Translations under genes and position numbers: made by a program
Source: Clostridia bacterium
GTDB lineage: Bacteria; Bacillota; Clostridia; Christensenellales; CAG-138
Assembly (NCBI GenBank): GCA_003246365.1
Contig: QKAN01000144.1
Span: forward strand, 1-57,894
Direction: 5' to 3'
DNA length: 57,894 nt
Shown: one piece after another, positions 37,019-45,521 of the stretch
How positions within the stretch are numbered: position 1 is the first letter of the stretch
How the letters are laid out: the number at the start of each line of letters is the position of its first letter
Notes under the pieces: model-generated
The model's database searches: none
The model's input: the letters and a program-made list of their open reading frames with translations, nothing else
What the model was told of the DNA's origin: nothing

Positions 37019-37930
37019 ATGCCGAACGATTCCGTTTTGCGCCATGCGTATCTGATTGCCGCACATGAAAAACCCGAACAACTCAAAACGCTGCTCGGTC
37101 TGTTGGACGACGCACAGAATGATATTTATATCCATATCGACAGCAAAGCGCGGGGATTTTCGGAGGATACTCTAACCGCCGCCGCGCCGAAAAGCTGCGT
37201 GACGATTTTGCCGCAGCATCTTGACGCAAGATGGGGCGACGAGAGATTCATCGACGTGATCAATCTTCTGCTTGCGAGCGCCGTCGCGGAAGAGCACAGC
37301 TACTATCATCTGCTGTCGGGTGCGGATTTGCCGTTGAAATCACAGCGGGAGATACACGCGTTTTTTAGCGAACATGCCGGACAGGAATTTGTCGATTTTG
37401 ACCGGGAGACCGTTGACGAAACCATGCTGTATCAGCGCATCGGACGCTACCATCTGCGTCAGCCGGTTCGCCCGTTTGGAAAGAAACTGTTCCGCGTGAT
37501 TAATCCGCTCTGGCTGGATGCGCAAAAACTCTTTCATATCAACCGGCTGAAAACAAGCGACGTTGTGTTTCAAAAAGGCGCTGTGTGGTTTTCTATTACG
37601 CATGATTGCGCCGTCTATGCGCTGAAGGAATCCGGCAAATACCGCAAGTATTTTGCAAATTCCGTCTGCGCGGACGAGCTCTGGCTGCAGACGACGCTCG
37701 TCAATTCACCGTTTATGGATCGTCGGACTTATATGGGATTTGGCGATGAAAGCGCAGCTACCATGCGCTATTTGGACTGGTCGGGTGGCGGGCGTTCTCC
37801 GCGTACATTGACGATTGCGGACTATGACGCGATGAAAAGCAGCGGTATGCTATTTGCGCGAAAGTTTAACGAATCGGTTGACGGTGAAATCATCCGGCGC
37901 ATTGTCGGCGATGTTCAATCTGCGTCTTAA
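37019..37930 (+). CDS. Core-2/I-branching type glycosyltransferase (GT14-like)
   Basis: 303-residue soluble enzyme without signal peptide. The family phrases are HAYLIAAHEKPEQLKTLLGL (N-terminal strand), IYIHIDSKA, ARWGDERFIDVINLLL, YYHLLSGADLPLKSQREIH, WFSITHDCAVYAL and SVCADELWLQTTL with its late acidic pair. In animals this family branches glycans with GlcNAc in beta-1,6 linkage; bacterial members act on exopolysaccharides or teichoic-type polymers. It is the only sugar-transferring enzyme in the duplicated surface cluster, sitting between the two copies, and presumably supplies the glycan that the secreted proteins act on (inference). Start after AAAGGGAG. Confidence 0.88.
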   Translation: MPNDSVLRHAYLIAAHEKPEQLKTLLGLLDDAQNDIYIHIDSKARGFSEDTLTAAAPKSCVTILPQHLDARWGDERFIDVINLLLASAVAEEHSYYHLLSGADLPLKSQREIHAFFSEHAGQEFVDFDRETVDETMLYQRIGRYHLRQPVRPFGKKLFRVINPLWLDAQKLFHINRLKTSDVVFQKGAVWFSITHDCAVYALKESGKYRKYFANSVCADELWLQTTLVNSPFMDRRTYMGFGDESAATMRYLDWSGGGRSPRTLTIADYDAMKSSGMLFARKFNESVDGEIIRRIVGDVQSAS

Positions 37931-37949
37931 ATAAAACAAAGCAAAATAC

Positions 37950-37982
37950 AAAACCCGCGGCAATTTGTCGCGGGTTTGTTGC
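37950..37982. terminator. Bidirectional terminator between the two halves of the surface cluster
   Basis: AAACCCGCG (37951-37959) pairs with CGCGGGTTT (37969-37977); T-rich on the plus side and A-rich before the stem. Confidence 0.75.
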
Positions 37983-37998
37983 TTCATGCTGTCAACGG

Positions 37999-39288
37999 TT
38001 AATATACCCAGTCTGCGTCGTCCATTACGGGGATCGCGTCCGTTGAACAAACGTCTATGACGAAATCGCGCGCGACCTCGACTTTTTTCAGTTCCTTATC
38101 GGACAATTCGGAGTAGGATTGGATCAGCGAAGCGTCCGAGAGTGCGGGTACAACCTGATGAACATACTTGCCGTCCACGGTGCGGTAAAACTCAAACAGC
38201 GGCATATAACACGCGCTCTGGAGAGAAACTGTTCCGTCCGGTTCCTTCACGATAGAAAGCTGCACATACAATCCGTATTTGAGCGGATCAACTTCTGTTT
38301 TGCCCGCCATATTGGAGATAAAATTGCCCATCGAATAGACCACAAGTCCGGTATAGGAAGAGCCGTCCCGCTCTACGGTGACGTTCTCAATGCCCTGCAC
38401 CACGTGCGGGTGTGATCCGAGAATCACGTCTACGCCGGCTTCGAGCAGAAGTTTTGCCATTTCGCGCGTTTTGGTGTTGGAGGAGGTCTTGTGCTCCTTG
38501 TCCCAGTGCGGATAGGCGATGATAAACTCCGCGCCTGCCTCGCGCAGCGCTTTTACTTCGGCAAGCAATCGATCCTGCTGGAGATATAATCTTGTGACGG
38601 CATATTCCGTTTCTTCGTCCGTCATGTATTTGTCGTTTTTGTTGATGATCTCCGTTGCCGAGATAATGCCGATTTTGATGCCTTGAACGTCGACGATCAG
38701 CGGCGTATCCCGCTCTTCGTTGGAGCGGGCGGTACCTGTGTGATAAATTCCTTTTTCATCCAGCACATCCAAGGTGCGCAGCAAGCCCGCCATTTTCCGG
38801 TCAAGCGCGTGGTTGTTGGCGGTGCTGAGAAAATCGAATCCGATGTCTTTGAGATTATCGACGATTACATCCGGCGCATTAAACGTATCGGCAGGTTCGC
38901 TGTCTTTTTTCTTTTTGGAATATCCCGCGTCTTCGCCGGCAAGCGTTGTTTCCAGATTGCCGCACATGAAATCGACCGAGCGGAACTGATCCGCCACGCC
39001 GATGAAGCTACGCGAAAAATCATAGGTATCGGTTGTTTCGTCGTATGCGCCGTTGATCTGCGCCGGCATGATCATGATATCTCCGATCGCACCGATGGTG
39101 ATCACGGTTGCGGTTGGTTCGGGGGTTGGCGTTGGTTCGAGCGTCGGTGTTGCGGTCGGTTCCGGCGTTGCGGCGTTCTGCGTTGGCTGCGGCTCTTGAA
39201 TGTCCGCTGCATTTGCGCAGCCGAGCATTGCCAGAAGCAGCGTCAGGCACAGCGTGAAAACAAGGAACGGAACGTTTTTTTTCAACAT
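37999..39288 (-). CDS. CapA-family metallophosphoesterase-like lipoprotein (copy 2)
   Basis: 429 residues. Here the anchor is a lipobox (LAMLGC, Cys24) instead of a membrane helix. A TPEPTATPTLEPTPTPEP linker is followed by the CapA domain: IGAIGDIMIMPAQ, CGNLETTLAG, STANNHALDRKM, VILGSHPHVVQ, VVYSMGNFIS. Compared with copy 1 it matches classical CapA/PgsA better (GSHPHVVQ). Start supported by AGGAGA. Stop is 17 nt from the bidirectional terminator. Minus-strand partner of the LRR gene at 39331, which lies directly upstream in the same operon (42-nt gap). Confidence 0.9.
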   Translation of the reverse strand: MLKKNVPFLVFTLCLTLLLAMLGCANAADIQEPQPTQNAATPEPTATPTLEPTPTPEPTATVITIGAIGDIMIMPAQINGAYDETTDTYDFSRSFIGVADQFRSVDFMCGNLETTLAGEDAGYSKKKKDSEPADTFNAPDVIVDNLKDIGFDFLSTANNHALDRKMAGLLRTLDVLDEKGIYHTGTARSNEERDTPLIVDVQGIKIGIISATEIINKNDKYMTDEETEYAVTRLYLQQDRLLAEVKALREAGAEFIIAYPHWDKEHKTSSNTKTREMAKLLLEAGVDVILGSHPHVVQGIENVTVERDGSSYTGLVVYSMGNFISNMAGKTEVDPLKYGLYVQLSIVKEPDGTVSLQSACYMPLFEFYRTVDGKYVHQVVPALSDASLIQSYSELSDKELKKVEVARDFVIDVCSTDAIPVMDDADWVY

Positions 39289-39330
39289 GAATTTCTCCTG
39301 TGGGTCGCTGGGGAAAAGGATACGGCGTGT

Positions 39331-40824
39331 TTAATCGGAAATTGGAAGATTAAACAAGCCCTGCATTTCTCGGTACAAATCGTTATCCCGCCAGCCGTTG
39401 TCGGTGGAATGTCCGCCGATGTTGTTGACGACGGCGTTCGGCAGGGCTGCGCGTAAATCTTCCACCTGCTCGGTTGAAAGATTGCAGTGGATGATCCAGA
39501 CGCGCTCAAGCTGCGTCATCTGCTTGAGAATAGTATAGTCGGGGTAGGTCTTTGTGCCGCTTTCATCCTTGCCGTAGTTGGTGCTGCAATTCAGGTGCGT
39601 CAGTTTCGGCAGAGAGAGCAGCGGCGTCCAGTCCGAAATGAAGTTCTGGAAGATTTCGAGATATTCCAGTTCTGGACAGTACTTCAAATCTTCTATATCT
39701 GTTATTTTGTTCATTGCGACGATTAAAAAGCGCAGTTTCGGCAAATACTGCAAAACCGAAAGATCGGTGATGCGACTGCCGTGACCCAGATCGAGCGCAA
39801 TCAGGTCTGTGCAGTATTTCAGCGGTTGAATGTCCTCATCGGTAAAGTTGGTTTTGCCGCCGATGAACTCTCCGCCGTCAAACGTTTTGCGGTTGCCCTT
39901 GGAGAATGCTTTCACATCCGTGCGCATTTCCCAGCCGCCGATTTGAATCATCCAGACGAATTTGATGCTCGGGAAAGCGGCGATCAATGTTTCCATCTCT
40001 TCATTGCCCGGCCCGCAGTTACACATGACCAACTGCGTGAGGTTCGGCAGCAGCGCGAGTTTTTGCTTCAGCGTGTCGAGGTTATCCACCGGGGTGTCGC
40101 TGATATCCACATCCGTTGCTTCGCTGGAAACGGTGACGCCAAACAAATCGACATCCCATACAAACAGCGTATCCGGCATTGCCTGAACAAGAGAAAGCAT
40201 TGCTTCGTCGGAAAGTGTCTGTCCGGTCAGATCAACGCGGGTTAACGCGGGAAATGCCGAGAGCGCATCTGCAAGCGTTGTTTCATCAGGCATCGACGCC
40301 TGGGTTAAATCAAGCTCGGTGGTATCCGAAGGATAGCTCTGTCCCCATACGTCCACATTCCAAAGAAAAGAAACATCCGGCATCTGAGCGGCAACGTCTT
40401 TTATCGCTGCGGCGTCGCTCAGCGCGGTTGCGTCAACGCTTGTCAGTCCGGTAAAAAACTGTAAATTACCCAGATCATCTTCGGACGTATCTGCCGGAAG
40501 CGTCAGAGATGTACTGCTGCTGTCAAAGCGCGAGGAGCCGAGCGGAACGCTCCAGAGAATTTCGCAGTTCGGCAAAGCGGCGATCAGCGCGCTGACCGCG
40601 TCCGTCGAAAGTTCGTTTCCGCGCAGGTCGAGCGAAAGAAGACTTGTTTCTGATGTAAATGCAGCAAGATCCGCGTCCGTCAGCCCTGCGTTTTGCCGGT
40701 CAAGCTGGAGGACTGGCGTTGTTGAAATCGTTTCGGTCACAGAAGATACCGCCCCGCAGCCGGAAAACAGCAGCAGAACGAATATGGTCGCTATGGTTAG
40801 CGGAATGATCTTTTGTTTCATCAT
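39331..40824 (-). CDS. Lipoprotein with four Trp-centred repeats and leucine-rich repeats (copy 2)
   Basis: 497-residue paralogue of the gene at 35444. Lipobox FSGC (Cys23). Trp-centred units end at W91 (CEILWSV), W155 (VSFLWNV), W223 (TLFVWDV) and W291 (IKFVWMI), spacings of 64-68 residues, with MCNCGPGNEEM before the last, exactly as in copy 1. The C-terminal leucine-rich part has LPKLRFLIVAMNKITDIEDL and LPKLTHLNCSTN. Start ATG 40822-40824 after AAGGAGCGC; a second ATG follows immediately. First gene of the minus-strand half with the CapA copy behind it; divergent from the PIG-L/NAGPA gene at 41007. Confidence 0.82.
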   Translation of the reverse strand: MMKQKIIPLTIATIFVLLLFSGCGAVSSVTETISTTPVLQLDRQNAGLTDADLAAFTSETSLLSLDLRGNELSTDAVSALIAALPNCEILWSVPLGSSRFDSSSTSLTLPADTSEDDLGNLQFFTGLTSVDATALSDAAAIKDVAAQMPDVSFLWNVDVWGQSYPSDTTELDLTQASMPDETTLADALSAFPALTRVDLTGQTLSDEAMLSLVQAMPDTLFVWDVDLFGVTVSSEATDVDISDTPVDNLDTLKQKLALLPNLTQLVMCNCGPGNEEMETLIAAFPSIKFVWMIQIGGWEMRTDVKAFSKGNRKTFDGGEFIGGKTNFTDEDIQPLKYCTDLIALDLGHGSRITDLSVLQYLPKLRFLIVAMNKITDIEDLKYCPELEYLEIFQNFISDWTPLLSLPKLTHLNCSTNYGKDESGTKTYPDYTILKQMTQLERVWIIHCNLSTEQVEDLRAALPNAVVNNIGGHSTDNGWRDNDLYREMQGLFNLPISD

Positions 40825-40970
40825 GCGCTCCTTTTCACCGGCTGATGCGGCGCGTACTTTGTATGCGATCGATCCGGCAGGTGATAGTTAAATTATAGAG
40901 AACTCCCCGAACGAAAACAATTCTTTTGCCAAATTGACAAAATTGGAACACGATTCCGGTGGAATACGTT

Positions 40971-41000
40971 TTGACTTCGCTGCGTTCGCCTGTGTATACT
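40971..41000 (+). promoter_or_regulatory. Promoter of the second PIG-L/NAGPA gene
   Basis: TTGACT (40971-40976), 18-bp spacer, TATACT (40995-41000). The -10 ends 6 nt before ATG 41007 and no ribosome-binding site exists upstream, suggesting a leaderless mRNA. Confidence 0.6.
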
Positions 41001-41006
41001 ATGGCT

Positions 41007-43499
41007 ATGTATACGCAAGAAAGAATAACGAAAAAAACGACTGGATTTGTGTCTGCCGCGCTCGCGTTTCTGCTGTTGATCAGCAGCTTCATTCCTTATT
41101 CTTCGGCGCGCGCCGAGGAAGTTGCGGAGATTCAAACCCAGCAGAGCGGAACGGTGACCGCGGATTGCACGATTACCCTGCCGGAAGAGTATTCCGGCAA
41201 GGAATATCGCCTGACCGACGGGCTCGTGGAAAGCTATCAGGAGTTTGATAAAGACCAGTCGCTTGAGGTCGACCTGCCGGATGGCGCGCAGGGACTATAT
41301 TTGGAGTGGTACGACGAGACAAGCCAGTATACCGTGTCTCAGTTCGATGAAAACGGCGCCACTCTATCCGAAGAATCGGCACAACCGTTTATCAATGCGT
41401 ATTACCCGCTGGCGGAAGAAACCGCACGCGTGGTCATCACGATGACGGGAAACACTGTGCTTTCAACGCTTGCCGTATATGGCGCGGGCGACCTGCCTGC
41501 GGATGTACAGCTCTGGCGGCAGACGAACGCGGTGGATCTGCTTATCGTTGCTTCCACTCCTATGTCTGCGTTGGACGAATTTTTCGGCGTAATTGCTACC
41601 TACGCGGCAAACCACGATATCCCGACGCAACTGATTGTTATGTCCCGCTATTCGCGCAGCGCGCAGCAGGAACTGCTTGCCGCACTTTGGTATGCGGGAT
41701 ATGATGTTTATCCGCTGTTCGCCGATTTTACGAGCGTGAACAACAGTCTCTACAAGACGGTGCGCAACGACTGGGGCAGAAGAACGACACTGGATTACCT
41801 CGAAGCATGCATTGCGGATTATTCACCGAAAGTGATCGTAACGCATGCGGCGGATGAGACAGCGCCGGATGGAGCCGCGCAGTTTACGGGAGAATACGTT
41901 CTTCTTGGTGCGGAAGACAGCAGCGTCCAAAAGATTTACGCTGCAAGCGAAACGGGTATGACGACCCTCGATAGCTCCGCCGTGCTCAATGGTTGCGGGG
42001 GCAAATCCGTGTTGGAACTTTCAGCCGGGGCGTTTGAACTCTGCACAACAAGACACGTCTACGAAAGCGAACTGATCCCGACCTCGTCGTTTCAGTTGGT
42101 GAGTACAACAGTTGGCGAGGATACGGTTGGGAACGATCTGTTTGAAAACATCGATACTGCAACGCTTTCTGCATATGTAGATCCGACCCCCGCGCCGACG
42201 GCGACGCCGGAACCGACGGCAACGCCCGAGCCGACCGACGAACCGGCAGCACAGGCGACAGAAGAGGAAACGAATTTTGCGGTGGCAACGCCGGAAAACG
42301 AGACATCCTTATGGTTGCTGATTGGACTCCCAGCCGCTGGATTGATTCTGACGGTATTTCTGCTGCTTGGTTACGGACTCAAGAGGAAAAACGGGAAACG
42401 CCGCGGCGGCGCTCTCGCGTTGTCCGCAGTGCCGTTTGTGCTTGGTTTGGCTGCGTCTGCCGTGCTGTATTTTGCCGGCAATCAAGAACCTGCTGCGCCG
42501 GAAGCGGCTTTGGAAACGCCTGTTCCTACGATAAGCGCAACGCCGGAACCCACAGCGACGCCGGAAGCGACACAAACGCCGGAGCCGGAGGTCATTGCCG
42601 ATTCCGCAAGCGATGAATACTACCGCAGCGCGGATGATCCGGCTGAAGTGATTATCGTTGACGAAGAAAACGGACACTGGGAATATCGCACGGATACGTT
42701 ATCGATCATGATCGACCGCGTGGAAACAGAATACACCAACTACGGCGGGAAAACATATCCGCTGGTATACTTCATCGCGCAAATCCGCATGCGGGATATC
42801 AACAGTTTTCGCACCGTGCAGTCCGCGGCAAACCGGAACGGCGCGGGCGCGATCAAACCCTGGTTGCTTGCGCGCCGCAACAAAGCGGTGCTGATGATTA
42901 CGGGCGATAACCTGACCGAGAGCGACACGCAGTATAAGAGCATCCTCATTCGCGACGGAAAGGTATTCCTCGACAGCAAAAAGAGCGATATTCTTGCGAT
43001 GTATCCAGACATGACGCTGCGCATCTTCTCCCCGGGAGAAGTCAACGCGGATGAATTGCTCATGGATGGCGTTAGGGATGCATTTTCCTTCGGGCCGACG
43101 TTGATTCGCGATGGCGAATTAACAACGGTGAACATCGACGAAGTGCCGCGCATCGCAAACGAAACAAACCCGCGCACCGGCATCGGTATGATTGAACCCG
43201 GTCATTTTGTGGCGATCGTCGTGGACGGAAGGCAAAAGGAATACAGTTACGGCATGCGCCTTTCCGCGTTTGCACAGCTGTTTGTTGAACAGGGTTGCGT
43301 GGAGGCTTACAATCTCGACGGCGGCGTTTCCGCCTGCATGCTGTTTATGGGCGAACAACTCAACCGCCACGGCAACAAGCGCGAAGGCACGATAGAAGAC
43401 ACCTACCAGCGCCGCATTCCAGATGGTCTCGTCTGGGGTTATTCCGATCTGGTACCGTCGGAAGACGACCCGATTTATAACACCGGAGAAGGCGGCTAA
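41007..43499 (+). CDS. Secreted PIG-L-like / phosphodiester glycosidase (NAGPA) fusion (copy 2)
   Basis: 830 residues with the same plan as the gene at 32966: signal peptide (VSAALAFLLLISSF), N-terminal beta domain (CTITLPEE), PIG-L-like domain, a TATPEPT linker, two membrane helices (about 434-456 and 468-487), another linker and a NAGPA domain with GHFVAIVVDGR and YNLDGGVSACMLF. In the PIG-L part the metal motif is lost: the position of AHPDDE reads VASTPMSALDEF, so this domain is probably catalytically dead, while the glycosidase half keeps its signature. Start chosen at ATG 41007 for its position after the -10; ATG 41001 and GTG 40959 are alternatives. Confidence 0.82.
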   Translation: MYTQERITKKTTGFVSAALAFLLLISSFIPYSSARAEEVAEIQTQQSGTVTADCTITLPEEYSGKEYRLTDGLVESYQEFDKDQSLEVDLPDGAQGLYLEWYDETSQYTVSQFDENGATLSEESAQPFINAYYPLAEETARVVITMTGNTVLSTLAVYGAGDLPADVQLWRQTNAVDLLIVASTPMSALDEFFGVIATYAANHDIPTQLIVMSRYSRSAQQELLAALWYAGYDVYPLFADFTSVNNSLYKTVRNDWGRRTTLDYLEACIADYSPKVIVTHAADETAPDGAAQFTGEYVLLGAEDSSVQKIYAASETGMTTLDSSAVLNGCGGKSVLELSAGAFELCTTRHVYESELIPTSSFQLVSTTVGEDTVGNDLFENIDTATLSAYVDPTPAPTATPEPTATPEPTDEPAAQATEEETNFAVATPENETSLWLLIGLPAAGLILTVFLLLGYGLKRKNGKRRGGALALSAVPFVLGLAASAVLYFAGNQEPAAPEAALETPVPTISATPEPTATPEATQTPEPEVIADSASDEYYRSADDPAEVIIVDEENGHWEYRTDTLSIMIDRVETEYTNYGGKTYPLVYFIAQIRMRDINSFRTVQSAANRNGAGAIKPWLLARRNKAVLMITGDNLTESDTQYKSILIRDGKVFLDSKKSDILAMYPDMTLRIFSPGEVNADELLMDGVRDAFSFGPTLIRDGELTTVNIDEVPRIANETNPRTGIGMIEPGHFVAIVVDGRQKEYSYGMRLSAFAQLFVEQGCVEAYNLDGGVSACMLFMGEQLNRHGNKREGTIEDTYQRRIPDGLVWGYSDLVPSEDDPIYNTGEGG

Positions 43500-43529
43500 A
43501 TCAGCCAAAAGCAACAAAATAACTGAAAA

Positions 43530-43563
43530 TAAATGCCCTGCTCATAAAGCGGGGCATTTATTA
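43530..43563 (+). terminator. Terminator of the surface cluster
   Basis: AAATGCCCTGCT/AGCGGGGCATTT (one G-T pair), loop CATAA, followed by a T-rich stretch. Confidence 0.85.
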
Positions 43564-43566
43564 GTA

Positions 43567-43596
43567 TTGCACAATTGTATTCTAGTGATCTATAAT
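43567..43596 (+). promoter_or_regulatory. Promoter of the nag operon
   Basis: TTGCAC (43567-43572), 18-bp spacer, perfect TATAAT (43591-43596). It gives an about 100-nt leader before nagA. Confidence 0.75.
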
Positions 43597-43701
43597 ATGT
43601 ATGGTACAAATGAGCAGTCAAAAGGCATAATTGATCGAATCAATAGACTATATTTCGTTGCTGAAACGCCAGAGCAAACCAACAAAAAGGGAGCGAATAC
43701 G

Positions 43702-44844
43702 ATGATGCGATATCAGAACGCGAAAGTATACGGGCCGGATTTTCAATTTCACACCGGCGGTTTTTCGGTGGAAAACGGACGCTTTACGGATGTGCTGACC
43801 GCGGGCGACGGTACGGCGGTCGATCTGGATGGCGCATACGTTGTGCCGGGTTTTGTCGACATTCACAACCACGGAAACTCCGGACACGATTTTTCGGACG
43901 GGGATTTAGCGGGATTAAAAACCATTGCGCGTTATCTGGCAAAAAACGGAATTACCTCATTCGCACCCGCTTCCGTAACGCTGCCGGAAGAACAGCTGCG
44001 CGCGGCGTATGAAACCGCCGCCGTGTTTGCCGAGGATGAGCTGGAAGGTCACGCCGTGCTGCGCGGCATTCACATGGAAGGACCTTTTTTTTCGGAAAAG
44101 AAAAAGGGCGCGCAAAACGGCGCCTATTTGCAAAAGCCGGATTACGAAATGTTTTCTCGCCTCAACGAAGCGGCAAAAGGACTCATCAAAATTGCGGACA
44201 TCGCACCGGAGCTGCCGGGCGCGGTCGAATATATTCAACAGGTCACTAAGCAGTGCGTCGTTTCAATTGCGCATACCGACGCGAATTATGACCGGGCGAA
44301 AGCAGCGTTTGCCGCGGGAGCCACGCATGTGACCCATTTGTTTAACGGCATGCAACCGATGCTGCACCGCGCGCCGGGCGTCATCGGCGCCGCCGCGGAA
44401 ACGCAAGGCGTGACGGCGGAGCTGATATCCGACGGTATGCATGTGCATGAAAGCGTTGTTCGCGCGGCGTTCTCAATGTTTGGAGCGGAGCGGCTTTGCC
44501 TGATCAGCGACGCCCTCTCCTGCTGCGGCATGCCCGCCGGAGAATACATGCTAGGCGGACAGCGGATTGTTCTCGACGGCACCATCGCGCGGCTTGCCGA
44601 CGCGCCGGACACGATTGCGGGGTCGGCCAACAATCTCTTCGGCATTTTCCGCATTGCGCTGACCATCGGCATTCCTCTCGAAGCGGCGGTACGCATGGCG
44701 AGCTATAACCCCGCTCGCGTCATCGGCGCGGAGGGGGAAATCGGCTCGGTGCAAAACGGGAAGCGTGCAGATTTCCTTGTATTGAACGGGGATTTCTCGC
44801 TGCGGAGTGTGTTCCTTGCCGGACAGGAACTGACGGAGAATTAA
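43702..44844 (+). CDS. nagA: N-acetylglucosamine-6-phosphate deacetylase
   Basis: 380-residue amidohydrolase that converts GlcNAc-6-P to GlcN-6-P. Visible: VPGFVDIHNHGNSGHDF (metal-side HxH), the metal-binding Glu in GIHMEGPFF, His in VSIAHTDANYD, His in THLFNGMQPMLHR, and the catalytic Asp in LISDALSCCGMP. I start at ATG 43702, behind AAAGGGAG, giving MMRYQNAKVYGP; an in-frame upstream stretch belongs to the leader. It heads an operon with a CBM9-like gene, nagB and a kinase, so the four handle amino sugars, perhaps recycled from peptidoglycan or the glycan of the neighbouring cluster. Confidence 0.95.
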   Translation: MMRYQNAKVYGPDFQFHTGGFSVENGRFTDVLTAGDGTAVDLDGAYVVPGFVDIHNHGNSGHDFSDGDLAGLKTIARYLAKNGITSFAPASVTLPEEQLRAAYETAAVFAEDELEGHAVLRGIHMEGPFFSEKKKGAQNGAYLQKPDYEMFSRLNEAAKGLIKIADIAPELPGAVEYIQQVTKQCVVSIAHTDANYDRAKAAFAAGATHVTHLFNGMQPMLHRAPGVIGAAAETQGVTAELISDGMHVHESVVRAAFSMFGAERLCLISDALSCCGMPAGEYMLGGQRIVLDGTIARLADAPDTIAGSANNLFGIFRIALTIGIPLEAAVRMASYNPARVIGAEGEIGSVQNGKRADFLVLNGDFSLRSVFLAGQELTEN

Positions 44845-44847
44845 GTG

Positions 44848-45486
44848 ATGGCGACAAGACCGCTCTACAAAATCCATACGGTTCAACTGAATGAACCACG
44901 CCGGGGTGAGGAATTTCAAATTTCCTCTTACCGGCCGGAAGGCGCGATTGGACCCGATACACGAGGACAGGTTTTATATCTGCCGGACGAGGGACTGGAA
45001 GTTTCTATGTGGTGCCGCGAGGAACACCCGCGCGCGATCTATTTCAGCCCCAACGACCCCGTTCATACAGACAGCTGCATGGAGGCGTTTATCGACTGCT
45101 TTCCCGATTTGCCGCAATACGGCTACATTGGACTGGAGATGAACGCAAACGGCGCCAGCCATTGCTCATTCGGTACGGCGCGGCACACCAGAAACTATGT
45201 GCTCAAGCGCGGCCTGCCGCACCCGGAAGTGCGCGTGGATCGCTTTAAACAAGATGGCGCAAGCTGGTGGCGAGTGACATGTCTGCTGCGTCAGTCGCTT
45301 CTGGAGGCGCTCTATGAGCGGGACTGTACTTTTGCAGACGGACACAGCATGCGCGGAAACTTCTATAAATGCGGCGACCATACCGAACACCCGCACTGGG
45401 GTAGCTGGTCGCCCGTAGAAAAGGTAGATTTTCATGTGCCGAAGGAGTTTGGCGATCTGATCATTCAAATGAAACCGGCAGATTAA
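44848..45486 (+). CDS. CBM9-like carbohydrate-binding protein
   Basis: 212 residues, resembling the family-9-like carbohydrate-binding module. The pattern is APxLPGPxxxDxRxxxxxLYDxxxLYxxxxCxD-like: EFQISSYRPEGAIGPDTRGQ, IYFSPNDPVHTDSCMEAFID, then YIGLEMNANGA and the closing HPHWGSWSPVEKVDFHVPKE. It has no signal peptide and is unusual as a free-standing cytoplasmic protein in a sugar operon. GGAG (44836) sits 8 nt before ATG 44848 (GTG 44845 is an alternative); the nagA stop is 3 nt upstream, so translation is coupled. Function in the operon unknown. Confidence 0.75.
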   Translation: MATRPLYKIHTVQLNEPRRGEEFQISSYRPEGAIGPDTRGQVLYLPDEGLEVSMWCREEHPRAIYFSPNDPVHTDSCMEAFIDCFPDLPQYGYIGLEMNANGASHCSFGTARHTRNYVLKRGLPHPEVRVDRFKQDGASWWRVTCLLRQSLLEALYERDCTFADGHSMRGNFYKCGDHTEHPHWGSWSPVEKVDFHVPKEFGDLIIQMKPAD

Positions 45487-45521
45487 TAAAGCGAAGAGAA
45501 AAGAAGTAAGGACAAACCGTT

